The translations under genes and the position numbers were made by a program. A stretch of 64,000 nucleotides of DNA from Cervus elaphus (taxonomy: Eukaryota > Chordata > Mammalia > Artiodactyla > Cervidae), in assembly GCF_910594005.1 (NCBI RefSeq), contig NC_057817.1:32093001-32157000 (forward strand), written 5' to 3'. Below are positions 13,601 to 21,780 of the stretch, in pieces. Within the stretch, counting starts at the first letter, position 1; every line of letters begins with the position of its first letter. The notes under the pieces are model-generated. The model did not search any database. It saw only the letters and a list, made by a program, of their open reading frames with translations, and was not told the origin of the DNA.

Positions 13601-16600
13601 GCTAAAGGTAGGAGGCTTGAGTGGAGGGTGGACTAGCCACGGAGGAAGGAGGCAGGGGACGGGCAGCGGGGAAGGCAGACCCAACACCCAGCATCGCATT
13701 CCTCCTGGAGATCACCGCAGGGTTTCAGGAGGGAAACCTAGAGCTCTGGGGACCCAGATGAGATCTGAAGCCTAGGCTCACGTTACCTGCTGAGGAATCA
13801 AGTCACTGGGCCGCTGGTCCTGTGGTCTCTAAGAGAGGCAGGCCCATGCTAATGCGGGGTCGGTTAACATGTTTGCTGTGTGACCGCGGGCAAGTCGCGG
13901 AGCCTCTCCAGGGCCCCGTGCCCTGGCAGACTGGCCCTTTGTGGTGCTGAAGTTTTATACACCAGGCTGACACCCATGCTTGTTTGCTCCGGGTTTGGCA
14001 CCTTATGGGAGCTTGTGTTGAGCCCCCACTGTTTGGGAGCTCATGGCTCAAGTCTTAGCTCTGCCATCAGGCAACTTCGCACGAGTTATTAATATTAAAT
14101 CCACCTAAGGCTCCAGGTTTCTCCTGTCTGTAAACCAGATAATCGCAGTGTTTATCTTATGAAGATGTTATGAAGATTAGGTAACATTTACCTCAGAGCG
14201 TTGTGAGGGTGAAATCCAGTGTTTACCCTGTGCTTAGCACAGTGCCATGCACATAGATTTTACCCAATAAATAATAGCTGTTGTTATTACAAAGTGATAA
14301 CAGCCAGGAGCCCCTAGGATGGGAGGTTCTGTGTTCACGGCCTGGGGCTCAGCAGAGGGCCCCTTGGTCAGTCACGCTGTCTTGCAGCCCCTTCTCAGGG
14401 GAAGAGCCTGCGGCTGGGGGACGGGTTCATGGAGGTGTGGGTCAGATGGTTGGCTGTTTGGTTGACAAGCATTCTTTCTGTTTCCAGAACGGTTTTGCTG
14501 TGGTTCGGCCCCCAGGACACCATGCAGACCATTCCACAGCCATGTAAGTCCCGGGGAGGCCTAGGTGGGCTGGAGCCGGGGGGCAGGTCCTCATGGCCCT
14601 CCTGCTGGGGGGGCTTGGTTGGCCAGGTTCCCCCTCCTTCCTGTCAGCCTTCTGGGGCCGGGCTGGAGACAGGTGGGGCGGGGGTGGCACGGGGAGGGAA
14701 CGGGCTGGCACGACCTCCGTCTTTTCCTTCCAGGGGCTTCTGCTTCTTCAACTCAGTGGCCATCGCCTGCCGGCAGCTGCAACAGCAGGGCAAAGCCAGC
14801 AAGATCCTCATTGTGGACTGGGTAGGTCCCGGCTCCTGGCCCCTGCAGGTCCGAGAGCCCTGTGGAGAGAGCCCTGAGCCTGGCGACCTGAGACTTTGTG
14901 GCTTTGTGTCCTACCTAGTTCTGCATTCGCCTCCCCGAGCCTCGGTTTCCCTGTGTGTAAACATGGGTGAGGACAGTGCCCCCATCACGGGGCCTTTGGA
15001 AGGCCAAGGGGAGTTGGCCTGTGGGAAGGGCTCAGCTGTAATCGGCTCCCACAGGGAAGGAGCCATCTGAATGCTGCCTTTGGGCCTCTGTGGGCTTCTC
15101 TCTGTAGATCTGGTCACTTCTCTTCCCCTGCAGGTAGTGAGAGTGCCAATAATATCACATAATATCAACCAACCACTAATCAAATCTAGACACTGATGGT
15201 TTCACGCATCACATATTTAATCCTGACTCTGCCCTGGTTTACAGATAAGGGAAGTCAGCACAGAGGGGTTAGGTTGACCTGTACACGGCCGTACAGCTTG
15301 TAAGTCCTGAGACCCGAGGCCCCTTAGCCCTGGAGCACCTGTGTCTAAACACTTCGTACTAACATCTGCTTAGGGAATGTTTCAGCGCAGGAGGGAGGAA
15401 GAACGGGCCACACTTGTGCGCATGCGCAGTCCTCCTTCGCAGTCCCAGGCCAGGCAAGAGTCTGGGGGCGATGCTCGGTGCTCCTCTGAGGGTGGCGCTG
15501 GGCCTCGTTGTCCTAGCCCCTCTTTAATGGAGTGTGGTTTCCATCACTTGCATCACGCCCTGACCTTGGGCAAGACGCAGTAGTGAGGGTTCCTGATATG
15601 TGACCCTGGACTCTTCCCCCTTCCGGCACTCACCCTCCGCCAGCACGTACTCTCCCGCGGCTCTGGCTGGCCGGCCCTCGGTGCAGCTCCGCCCCTTCCG
15701 GGTCTTATGTTATCATCACCCCCACCCAGTCTTAGGTACATATCTTTACATAACATGGGGAGACTGAGGCTTAGAAAGCGCCCATGGGTCCCTTGACAGT
15801 TTAGGAGCCCCTGTGTTCTCACCCCCAGGTCTAGGCTCCTGACCTTCAGAATGGTCACTGACCTGGAGACTTTTCCAGCCTGCCTCTGTCCCCATCTCTC
15901 TGCTTTCAGACCTGCCCTAATCCACTGCCCATCTCCCTGCACAGGACGTTCACCATGGCAACGGCACCCAGCAGACCTTCTACCAGGACCCCAATGTGCT
16001 GTACATCTCCCTTCATCGCCATGACGACGGCAACTTCTTCCCTGGCAGTGGGGCTGTGGATGAGGTAACCACATCTTCCAGCCCACTGACTCTCCCGAGT
16101 GGCCCTAACTCTCTCTTGTTGCAGCTAGCTGTGTGATCCTGGGTAGGCTGCTGAGCCTCTCTGATCCTCCGTTTCTACATTTGGGAGTGAAGGGGCTGCA
16201 TGAGCTGCTCTTGTAGCACTGACATCCAGGGGTTCCGCTCCCGGGACACTGCTCTCTTCACATCTCTCTTGCCTCCTGTTTTCCAGGTGGGAGCTGGCAG
16301 CGGTGAGGGCTTCAATGTCAACGTGGCCTGGGCTGGAGGTCTGGACCCCCCGATGGGGGATCCTGAGTACCTGGCTGCCTTCAGGTAAGCTCGCTAGGCG
16401 CCCAGAGGAGGCCTGGCCCAGGAGGGCCACCCTTTCCTCCCCTTTTCCAGCAGCACCAGGTTGGAGGTGATCAGGTGGTTGTCAGCTTGTCCTCATCTAA
16501 TCACGAGACATTATAAGCCAGCCCTGGAGTGGGCCTGTGGACTGAGACAAAGGGAAAGGCATGCTTATGCTAGCCTCTAGGGGCATCCAGTCCCTGTGGG

Positions 16601-19600
16601 AAGACAGGAAGCAGACTGAAAAGGTCAAGGCGTACTTTATTATTATTATTTTTTTCAAGGCGTACTTTATAATGTCACACATTACCAAGAGCCAGTGTTG
16701 AACTGAGTGCAGGGAGACAGGCAGGGGGGAGTGAGCAGAGCTGTTCTGTTCAGGTGAAGAAGGCTGCCTGGAGGAGGTGGGCTTTGTGTAGGAGCTGAGA
16801 AGCCTAAACTGTGGAGGAAGAGGGAAAGCAAGCAGGTGATGTCCATACTGGGGTTGTTGCTTAAGAAAAGCCATTCTAGAAGAGGGACTTGGCTCAGGAG
16901 CCATTGTGTATTTCTCTCTGGGGGTTCCTAGACTCCATTTGGAAAAAGGGAAGCCTGGAAATAGGTCTCTGTATACTTTTCTGGAGTATTCTTAATGAGA
17001 GTTAATTTTGTAGGAGCCCTGGGCTGGGGTTCCTGGCATCTGTGCACCCAGAGCTTAGGTTTGCTGTCTTGAAGGACAGTGAAATGGACCCAGGGTTGGG
17101 TGAGGGATGAGGGGTGGAGGGAGGTAGCTGTGAGGGGCCGGCAGGTGCAAAGGATGAGCATGGATCTAGTGGTCCAGGACCTCAGAGGATCTATTGCCCT
17201 GGTCAGCTCTCAGGTGGTGAGTGGTGACGTGGGGCCGACTCAGTCCTAAGCAGGTGGCAGCTGAGGGCTGAGTGTTTCCAGTGTTGCCCTGAGGCTTTAG
17301 TAACCTGCCCCTTCCCTGTGGCCCTGCCCACCACTCCCCACCAAACACAGTGCACCGGCTCCTCTTTCATCCCCTCATCCTTGGCTCCTTCCTGCCTCTT
17401 GCCAGTTAAGAGCCCTGGGTGGCTGAGTCCTTAGGCTGCACCAGGGACATGGATGGCGGGCCAGGGTCAAGGAAGCCAGAGGCGTCCGCTCATCCTGCTG
17501 GGAGTGCTGAGAGCAGGATGCTCCCCTGTAAAGTTGGTGGGAGAGGACTGCCAGGCGGCCCTGCACAGCCTGTGAGCCCCCTTCCCCCGCACACAGGATA
17601 GTCGTGATGCCCATCGCCCGGGAGTTCTCTCCGGACCTGGTCCTGGTGTCGGCTGGGTTTGATGCTGCCGAGGGTCACCCGCCCCCACTGGGTGGCTACC
17701 ATGTTTCTGCCAAGTGTAAGGAGGGCCCCGACTCGGGGGGTGGCAAGGTCATGAAGGCTGGGCTGGGGCGGGGGCAGCACTGCCCAAGTCAAGAGGGAGG
17801 TGACAGTGGCTGGCCCAGGGACGAGGATCGTGCACAGGCCAGGTCAGTTCATCGAGGAAGGCCTAAATCACACCTGGGGACTCAAGCCCCGCAGACTGGA
17901 GGCTCGGTCACAGGACTTCTCCCACCCTGACTGTGTCCTTCCCAGGCTGGGCGGGCAGCTTCTCCTGGGCAGGGGTGGATGGGGAGGAGCAGAGTTCTCA
18001 GAACAGAGGGAGCCCACTCAGCCTGCTGAGCCTGGAGGACGGGGAGGAATATGGTATATCGCAGGGGAAAAGACACGGGCTGGAGTCCCTACCCTGGGTT
18101 CAAGTCCTCCCCTGTCACTTACTCGCCGCCCTTAACCTCATTGAGCCTTCAGGGAGGCACCCAAATAGGATTGACGGGGGTTCCATGTGAAAGCCATTGG
18201 TAAAGTAGAGATTTGTCCCCTGAGTCACTGCTTCTAAGGGAGGAACCGAGCAGGGAAATAACAGAGGTGGAGCAAGCCCCCCTCCTCTACCCTGGCCCCT
18301 CCTAACCCTCCTCACCCACCCTCTAGGTTTTGGGTACATGACTCAGCAGCTCATGAGTTTGGCCGGAGGTGCGGTGGTGCTGGCCTTGGAGGGTGGCCAT
18401 GACCTCACAGCCATCTGTGATGCCTCCGAGGCCTGTGTGTCTGCTCTTCTGGGAAACAAGGTGAGGAGCCCGCCCTCAATCCATGCATCTGTGGGGCAGG
18501 CAGTCCAGTTTTCCCAGGAGCACCCCGGGGAGCAGGCAGATGGGGCGCCTCCCTAGGGGCTTGCAGATGGGCAGGGCAGGGGTGGCCAGGCCTGGACTGA
18601 GGGCAACAGAGTGGATGCCTCTTCTCTGGGTCAGACTTCAGGTCAACGTCCCCTGCCCCAGGCAGAGCCAGGAGCACATGCCTATCTGAGCCTGGAAAGC
18701 GAGGGCCCCGGGGTGGGGGAGAGCTGGGCCTGTGGGTCCCTGCAAGGCAGGCAGTTGATGCACGCTTTCTTCTGTAGGTGGATCCCCTCTCAGAAGAAGG
18801 CTGGAAGCAGAAACCCAACCTCAACGCCATCCGCTCCCTGGAAGCTGTGATCCGAGTGCACAGTGAGTGTGGCTAGAGGACACTGTTGACCCCAGACTTG
18901 GGGAAAACTCGGGGGTCTGTTGCCCCCAGGGACCAGAGCCCCAGGTCTTCCAACCCCAGCCAGGCCAGGGGAGCTGCTGCTGCTTCAGAGTAGGTGTCCT
19001 GTAAAGTACCCCATAGTAATGGGGGGCAGGCGCCCCTACAGGTGAATACCCTTGGAGCCTTCCAGATGTACCCAGCAGGGACCGACAGACAGTGGGGACC
19101 AGGCAGGACTGGCCTCCCTTCCCCAGCTGCTGCCCTAGGCTAGGCCCCTGCCCCCAGCAGCACTCAGGTCTTGTTTGTGGAAGTGCTGGTTCCCACCCTG
19201 ACCCTCAATTCTGGCCACAGAACTCTTAGAGTTCTTAGGAACTCTACCTGCTTTGGGAGCTGAGTCCTAGGTTAACTCCACATTTGGAAAGCACTTTAAA
19301 TTTTCAACTTCAGCTCAGCATGGAGCACTTTATATGCTACACAGGATCTGTGCAGTGTGTGTGTGAGTCGCTCAGTCGTGTCCACCTCTTTGAGACTCCA
19401 TGGACTGTAGCCCTCCAGGCTCCTCTGCTCATGGAATCCTCCAGGCAAGAATACTCACTCCAGGAGTGGGTTGCCATTTCCTCCTCCAGGGGATCTCCCT
19501 GACCTAGAGATCAAACCTGGGTCTTCTGCATTGCAGGCATACTCTTTACCGTCTGAGCCACTAGGGAAGCCCCATGATCTATGCTAGGGATACAAAGATG

Positions 19601-20633
19601 ATTAAAACAGATTTCCCACGTCTGGGCTCAGCATGGGGTCACACATGACACTGAAGCTGCTGCTCTACTCGGCATGGAGCCCTCACACTGGCCAGGCTCT
19701 GTGCTGGGCATGTTCCGTGGACATTATGCCTCACAGCAGTAGGCAGGATGGTCATGTCCATGGTCTGGATGGGGCAGTGGGAGCCCTGGGCAGATAGGTG
19801 GCTTCCGACGGCCGCACAGAGCGGCTGCAGTGTTGGCCAGCTCTCCCGGTTCTGTGTCCTTCCCACCTCCTCTGTCCTGTGCTGGGCTGAGCGCTGCTGG
19901 GGTCTTCATGTGAGGGGGACCCTACGCTCCAGGAGGCTGGGACTCAGGGCTCTGTGACGTCACTGTGACGCCGACCCCATCCAGGGGAAGGAAGCCCAGA
20001 TGGTGGGCATGGAAACCCTACACCCACGGGGATGGGTCAGCCGAGGGGGTGGGGGAGTGGCCTGGGCTTCATGAGGGCGCCTCACCGCACACCGAACCCT
20101 CACTTGCTCAGGGTTAGGGGGATCAAGTCGGGGAGGGTGTTGTGTGGAGGTGGAGGCAGCTGAGAACTGACCCCATGCTGAGGACATGCCTGCTACTCTG
20201 GGGCCCTTGCCCTGAGATGTCCAACCTCAGTACCAGTCTAGGACATGTGGCTGGCAGGTGGGGGGCCTCGTACCCCCGACTCTTTCTGAATCAGCTTCTT
20301 GCTCAGGTGAGTACTGGGGCTGCATGCAGCGCCTGGCCTCCCGTCCAGACTCCTGGGTGCACCGGGTGCCAGGGGCCGACGCAGAAGAAGTGGAGGCAGT
20401 GACGGCGCTGGCATCCCTCTCTGTGGGCATCCTGGCTGAAGAGCGGTAAGAGCCTGGGCTGACGGCCCCTCCCCTGCGGGGGTCCCCCCAGGTCCCGGCA
20501 CAGCCGCTTCAGGCTTCTCGGGAAGCTGGGCCCCGCCCGCCCCAGGCCCCAGGCCCTCTGGCAGCACCACCCTTGTCCCTCCCCCAGGACCTCAGGGCAG
20601 CTGGTGGAGGAGGAGGAACCCATGAATCTCTGA
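1565..20633 (+). CDS. HDAC7: HDAC7, class IIa histone deacetylase 7 (whole coding span in window)
   Basis: HDAC7 is a nuclear-cytoplasmic shuttling corepressor that binds MEF2 factors and NCoR/SMRT-HDAC3. The 24 exons from the ATG at 4905 sum to 2,844 nt with every phase matching, giving 947 residues (human form 952). In order they show: an MEF2-binding helix (about 78-105), basic NLS (160-180), four 14-3-3/PKD serine sites (S155, S181, S353, S481), class IIa structural zinc ligands (C528, C530, H536, C613), the deacetylase domain with H664/H665 and active-site zinc ligands D702, H704 and D796, and the class IIa His in place of the catalytic Tyr (H838). The acidic C-terminal end resembles the class IIa export signal. 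An in-frame upstream exon at 1565 fits the longer isoform that starts in an exon left of the window (986 residues). The 5-residue shortfall lies in exon 7463-7558. Domain assignments rest on family knowledge; the exons are seen directly. Confidence 0.97.
2430..2710. repeat. Ancient L2/MIR-like repeat in HDAC7 intron
   Basis: Contains degraded phrases typical of old mammalian L2/MIR elements (tgctgagtgcctgtcatgta, then a copy of the 'current level ... ggagctta' end). It is strongly diverged and the limits are approximate. Confidence 0.5.
4585..4765 (+). repeat. MIR-like SINE remnant
   Basis: The sequence follows the MIR core: a 'cttggggtca' start, then 'acctcctttctcac', 'gtgaaac', and 'aaaatacctaccttgcagga'. 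It is an ancient repeat just upstream of the first main coding exon of HDAC7. Confidence 0.55.
4858..5045 (+). CDS. HDAC7: HDAC7 exon with main start codon (residues 1-47)
   Basis: Acceptor ccctcag and donor gtaaag. The ATG at 4905 opens MDLRVGQRPPVEPPPEP, the start of the standard HDAC7 protein. Bases 4858-4904 are also open in frame and continue the long isoform (WPRPRADTPGPQPQP). The start context has G at +4 but C at -3, so it is moderate. Confidence 0.96.
5144..5234 (+). CDS. HDAC7: HDAC7 exon (residues 48-78)
   Basis: Acceptor ccacag and donor gtaagg. Encodes LSMDTPMPELQMGQQEQELR and on to DKSKR, the glutamine-rich lead into the MEF2-binding helix. Confidence 0.95.
5545..5656 (+). CDS. 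HDAC7: HDAC7 exon, MEF2-binding helix (residues 78-115)
   Basis: Acceptor ttgcag and donor gtaact. Encodes AVASSVVKQKLAEVILKKQQ, the amphipathic helix through which class IIa HDACs bind the MADS/MEF2 domain. Confidence 0.96.
6124..6350 (-). repeat. Bov-tA SINE
   Basis: On the + strand it reads as the reverse of a Bov-tA element: the A-unit ('cgtgtccgactctttgtgac', 'ccatgggattctccaggcaa') followed by the tRNA-Glu-like head with a B-box complement (gggatcgaacc), ending cctgggaagcccc. It sits about 100 bp before the next HDAC7 acceptor. Confidence 0.93.
6449..6564 (+). CDS. HDAC7: HDAC7 exon (residues 115-154)
   Basis: Acceptor ctccgcag and donor gtgcgt. Encodes TLEPLETEGAARSMLSSFLP and on to FPLRKT, ending one base into the codon before the first 14-3-3 serine. 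Confidence 0.95.
6734..6859 (+). CDS. HDAC7: HDAC7 exon with NLS and 14-3-3 sites S155 and S181
   Basis: Acceptor tcctgcag and donor gtgagg. Encodes VSEPNLKLRYKPKKSLERRK and LLRKESAPPSLRR. These hold two RxxS-type CaMK/PKD phosphorylation sites that dock 14-3-3, flanking the basic nuclear localisation stretch. Numbering matches human exactly here. Confidence 0.97.
7184..7275 (+). CDS. HDAC7: HDAC7 exon (residues 196-226)
   Basis: Acceptor ccctcag and donor gtaagg. Encodes the serine-rich linker DSSPSSSSTPASGCSSPNDS, then EHGPNPVLGSE. Confidence 0.94.
7463..7558 (+). CDS. HDAC7: HDAC7 exon (residues 227-258), shortened linker
   Basis: Acceptor catggcag and donor gtgagt. Encodes ALLGQRLRLQETSLAPFALL, then PTITLGLPAPAR. 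From memory, human has five more residues between APFAL and ITLG; this accounts for the whole 947 versus 952 difference. Confidence 0.93.
7697..7877 (+). CDS. HDAC7: HDAC7 exon (residues 259-319)
   Basis: Acceptor cccgcag and donor gtgagt. Encodes ADGDRRTHATLGPRGPVLGS and on through SRLQPILLLDPSVSHTPLLT, a proline-rich repression region without a fixed fold. Confidence 0.94.
8061..8257 (+). CDS. HDAC7: HDAC7 exon with PKD site S353
   Basis: Acceptor tttccag and donor gtgagg. Encodes PGLGPLPFHFAQSLLTTERP and SRTRSEPLPPSA. The serine after RTR is the third conserved 14-3-3 site (human S358). Confidence 0.96.
8489..8662 (+). CDS. HDAC7: HDAC7 exon (residues 385-442)
   Basis: Acceptor cccccag and donor gtatgg. 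Encodes RSAKPSEKPRLRQIPSAEDL and on to a Gln-rich end (LQQHQQ). Whole codons at both ends make it a symmetric exon of 174 nt that could be skipped without a frame shift. Confidence 0.95.
8808..8890. repeat. Imperfect CA/CATA simple repeat
   Basis: An irregular run of cacac, catac and catgca units in an HDAC7 intron. It is too degraded to be a clean microsatellite. Confidence 0.6.
9085..9475 (-). repeat. MaLR (MLT1-type) solo LTR, ancient
   Basis: On the reverse strand it follows the MLT1 pattern. On the + strand the matching phrases are cttaaacagccgg, cacagttctggaagctgga, ttataaggacaggaatcata, ccctgatgacctcatttta and ccctatctccgtcagg. This is a non-coding remnant of an old LTR retroelement. 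Confidence 0.75.
9828..10047 (+). CDS. HDAC7: HDAC7 exon with PKD site S481
   Basis: Acceptor tccctcag and donor gtaagg. Encodes VFLWEQQRLAGRLPRG and, further on, LSRAQSSPAAPASL, the fourth 14-3-3 serine. It ends with PARTLPFTTG, which leads into the deacetylase domain. Confidence 0.96.
10425..10583 (+). repeat. CHR-type tRNA-Glu SINE
   Basis: Begins 'ggggccttccttggtgatcc', carries a B box (ggttcgatcc), then 'gaactagaccccacacactg' and an A-rich AAATAAAT tail. This is the cetartiodactyl CHR family form. Confidence 0.88.
10838..11115 (-). repeat. CHR-type tRNA-Glu SINE
   Basis: In reverse orientation: T-rich tail complement (attttatttatttattg), body ('gctgtgctgggtcttctttg'), then the tRNA-like head ending ccaccagggaagccct. 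Similar short motifs on both sides (aaagtgggatt, aaaatgagatt) look like a worn target-site duplication. Confidence 0.88.
11604..11737 (+). CDS. HDAC7: HDAC7 exon, start of deacetylase domain with zinc ligands
   Basis: Acceptor ccccgcag and donor gtgagg. Encodes LVYDSVMLKHQCSCGDNSRH. C528, C530 and H536 are three of the four ligands of the class IIa structural zinc; the fourth is C613. Confidence 0.97.
11892..12012 (+). CDS. HDAC7: HDAC7 exon (residues 561-601)
   Basis: Acceptor cctcag and donor gtaggg. Encodes SLRGRKASLEELQSVHSERH and LLYGTNPLSRLKLDNGKLA. A 17-base C run begins 15 bp past the donor. Confidence 0.96.
12270..12319 (+). CDS. HDAC7: HDAC7 50-nt exon with zinc ligand C613
   Basis: Acceptor cctgcag and donor gtaagt. 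Encodes GLLAQRMFVMLPCGGVG. C613 completes the structural zinc site. The exon is too short for most ORF finders but is demanded by phase. Confidence 0.95.
12959..13215 (+). other. HDAC7: Possible unannotated cassette (poison) exon in HDAC7
   Basis: A pyrimidine run of about 70 nt rich in CUCU/UCUU units ends in ctccag at 12958. Downstream there is a consensus donor (cccag then gtaacg). The 257 nt between are open in the HDAC7 frame, but the length is not a multiple of three: inclusion would put a stop inside the next exon (near 13605). This is inference from sequence only; it may be just a decoy acceptor. Confidence 0.25.
13500..13607 (+). CDS. HDAC7: HDAC7 exon (residues 618-653)
   Basis: Acceptor ccccacag and donor gtagga. 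Encodes VDTDTIWNELHSSNAARWAA, then GSVTDLAFKVASRELK, part of the catalytic core. Confidence 0.97.
14010..14290 (+). repeat. MIR SINE remnant
   Basis: Worn MIR pattern: 'gctctgccatcaggcaactt', 'tctgtaaaccagataat', then 'agcacagtgccatgcacata' and the 'aataaataatagctgttgtt' end. Confidence 0.65.
14488..14543 (+). CDS. HDAC7: HDAC7 56-nt exon with the catalytic HH pair
   Basis: Acceptor tttccag and donor gtaagt. Encodes NGFAVVRPPGHHADHSTA. H664 and H665 (human H669/H670) form the active-site charge relay. Confidence 0.97.
14734..14821 (+). CDS. HDAC7: HDAC7 exon (residues 672-701)
   Basis: Acceptor ccttccag and donor gtaggt. Encodes GFCFFNSVAIACRQLQQQGK and ASKILIVDW, the strand just before the zinc-binding aspartate. 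Confidence 0.97.
15945..16064 (+). CDS. HDAC7: HDAC7 exon with active-site zinc ligands D702/H704
   Basis: Acceptor gcacag and donor gtaacc. Encodes DVHHGNGTQQTFYQDPNVLY and on to FFPGSGAVDE. D702 and H704 are two of the three catalytic zinc ligands. Confidence 0.97.
16287..16384 (+). CDS. HDAC7: HDAC7 exon (residues 742-774)
   Basis: Acceptor tttccag and donor gtaagc. Encodes VGAGSGEGFNVNVAWAGGLD, then PPMGDPEYLAAF, lining the active-site channel. Confidence 0.97.
16625..16670. repeat. 16-bp direct repeat flanking a T-rich insert
   Basis: The unit tcaaggcgtactttat occurs at 16625-16640 and 16655-16670. Between them are 14 bases of TAT/T-run. The form resembles a target-site duplication around a bare poly(A) tail on the reverse strand, within an HDAC7 intron. 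Confidence 0.6.
17597..17715 (+). CDS. HDAC7: HDAC7 exon with zinc ligand D796
   Basis: Acceptor cacacag and donor gtaagg. Encodes IVVMPIAREFSPDLVLVSAG, then FDAAEGHPPPLGGYHVSAK. D796 is the third catalytic zinc ligand. Confidence 0.97.
18327..18460 (+). CDS. HDAC7: HDAC7 exon with class IIa His (H838)
   Basis: Acceptor ccctctag and donor gtgagg. Encodes FGYMTQQLMSLAGGAVVLAL, then EGGHDLTAICDASEACVSAL. H838 stands where class I enzymes have the catalytic Tyr. Class IIa enzymes with this change have very weak activity on acetyl-lysine. Confidence 0.97.
18778..18862 (+). CDS. HDAC7: HDAC7 exon (residues 859-887)
   Basis: Acceptor ttctgtag and donor gtgagt. Encodes VDPLSEEGWKQKPNLNAIRS, then LEAVIRVH, the last helix region of the deacetylase fold. 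Confidence 0.96.
19355..19573 (-). repeat. Bov-tA SINE
   Basis: Reverse orientation. The A-unit ('gtgagtcgctcagtcgtgtc', 'ccatggactgtagcc') precedes the tRNA-like head (ctctttaccgtctgagccac, then agggaagcccc). It lies in the HDAC7 intron between the exons at 18778 and 20307. Confidence 0.92.
20307..20445 (+). CDS. HDAC7: HDAC7 exon (residues 887-933)
   Basis: Acceptor ttgctcag; splits Ser887 with the preceding exon. Encodes EYWGCMQRLASRPDSWVHRV, then ALASLSVGILAEE. The donor gtaaga follows the first two bases of an Arg codon. Confidence 0.95.
20588..20633 (+). CDS. HDAC7: HDAC7 last coding exon and stop
   Basis: Acceptor cccccag. Encodes TSGQLVEEEEPMNL, then TGA at 20631-20633. The short acidic-hydrophobic tail corresponds to the class IIa nuclear export signal. 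The exon continues into the 3'UTR. Confidence 0.96.
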
Positions 20634-21607
20634 GGCTCCAGAACGGATCTGCCACCCGCTGCGCCCTGCCCCGCCCCGCCCCGCGGACCTGGTTCTCCTC
20701 CAACTTCTGGCAGCAGTACCGGTTCCCGGGGTCTTCAGAGATCCTTCGGGCAGGTAGTCGGGGCCAGAGAACAGCCTTGACAGTCACCCAAGGACCCTGA
20801 GAAGGCCCAGGGCCTAGGACAGGGACCAGAGGACCTTGGAGGAGGCAGGCTGTGCTGCCAGCCGGGCCCCGGTAGGCCTCTCCCCAACGCAGAGTCTACC
20901 CCTCTGGGTCCCGGCCCCCAGCGGGGCCCAGCTCCTCAGGACTGCACAGAGGAGGACTGGGTCAGCTGGCCCCAGCCCATAACCACTATTCTAGGCTCTG
21001 TAGACCCGGGACTTTGCACACAGCCCCAGGCTTCACACAGAAATGTGAACGTGGCCTCTGCCGGAGTGGCCCTTCCTAGGCTCTGGGGGCTGGAGTCCGG
21101 GAAGGGAGGATGGTTAGGAGGAGCCGAGGGGTCCCATGTCCCTGGGTGCCGGGGAGTTCCTCCTCTCCTGCTCCCTCGGATGACTCTGGAAGCTTCTCCC
21201 CACCACGGGGCAGTGAGGCAAAGCCCCCTCTGAGAGCAGGCACGGCAGGCCTCCCATCTGCCCCTGCCAGAGGACTCCCTGCATCCACCATCTCAGTGCC
21301 CTGGGGGAGCAGACAGGTGCTCTTGGAGTTCCGTGCTTCCTGATCCAATGGTGCCAAACCCTTCATCTCCCCTCAGAAGCACAGCATGACCCCCCCAGGG
21401 CTCCCTCAGTCACCACGCCCCTCCATGAGCCTTCTCTCTTTCTGGGGTCTCTGGGACCCCAGCTGACTCTTGCCCTACATAGGACTAGCTTGGCTGAGGG
21501 GAGAGTGGGTGGGAGAGTGGATGGAAGACATGGGGGAGGGGGGGGCTACCCTGGCACAGTCTTCGAGGCTTCTGGGGTTGAGGCCTGGGGCCACGAAGGA
21601 AAGTATT

Positions 21608-21608
21608 T

Positions 21609-21639
<31 letters not shown>

Positions 21640-21684
21640 AGAGTGAAAGAGTAAGAGGGAGTGTGTGTGCGTGCAAGCGCGTGT
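21608..21684. repeat. (GT)n/(GC)n microsatellite
   Basis: An alternating purine-pyrimidine run: a long GT block, a gcgcgcgc block, then a broken gtgtgtgcgtgcaagcgcgt tail. It lies inside the HDAC7 3'UTR and is probably polymorphic. Confidence 0.9.
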
Positions 21685-21765
21685 GTCTTCCCCAGGACCA
21701 CTATACCCTGTGTATGTATGCATGTTTTTGTAAAAAAGAAAAAAAAAATGGAAAAAAATCTGAAC

Positions 21766-21771
21766 AATAAA
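21766..21771 (+). terminator. HDAC7: HDAC7 poly(A) signal
   Basis: A canonical AATAAA about 1.1 kb after the stop, followed by a T-rich segment (gttttatttgcttt) and a GT-containing stretch (ggtgcatgtga), as expected of a cleavage region. Confidence 0.85.
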
Positions 21772-21774
21772 TGT

Positions 21775-21780
21775 TTTATT
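21775..21780 (-). terminator. SLC48A1: SLC48A1 poly(A) signal
   Basis: TTTATT on the + strand reads AATAAA on the - strand. The A-run at 21733-21750 becomes a U-rich downstream element for that strand. I saw no other AATAAA on the - strand between here and the SLC48A1 stop. Confidence 0.75.

Noticed and set aside
18339..18348. Second perfect TGACTCAGCA match, in an HDAC7 coding exon
   Set aside because: The bases are fixed by the conserved YMTQQ codons, so the match is likely by chance.
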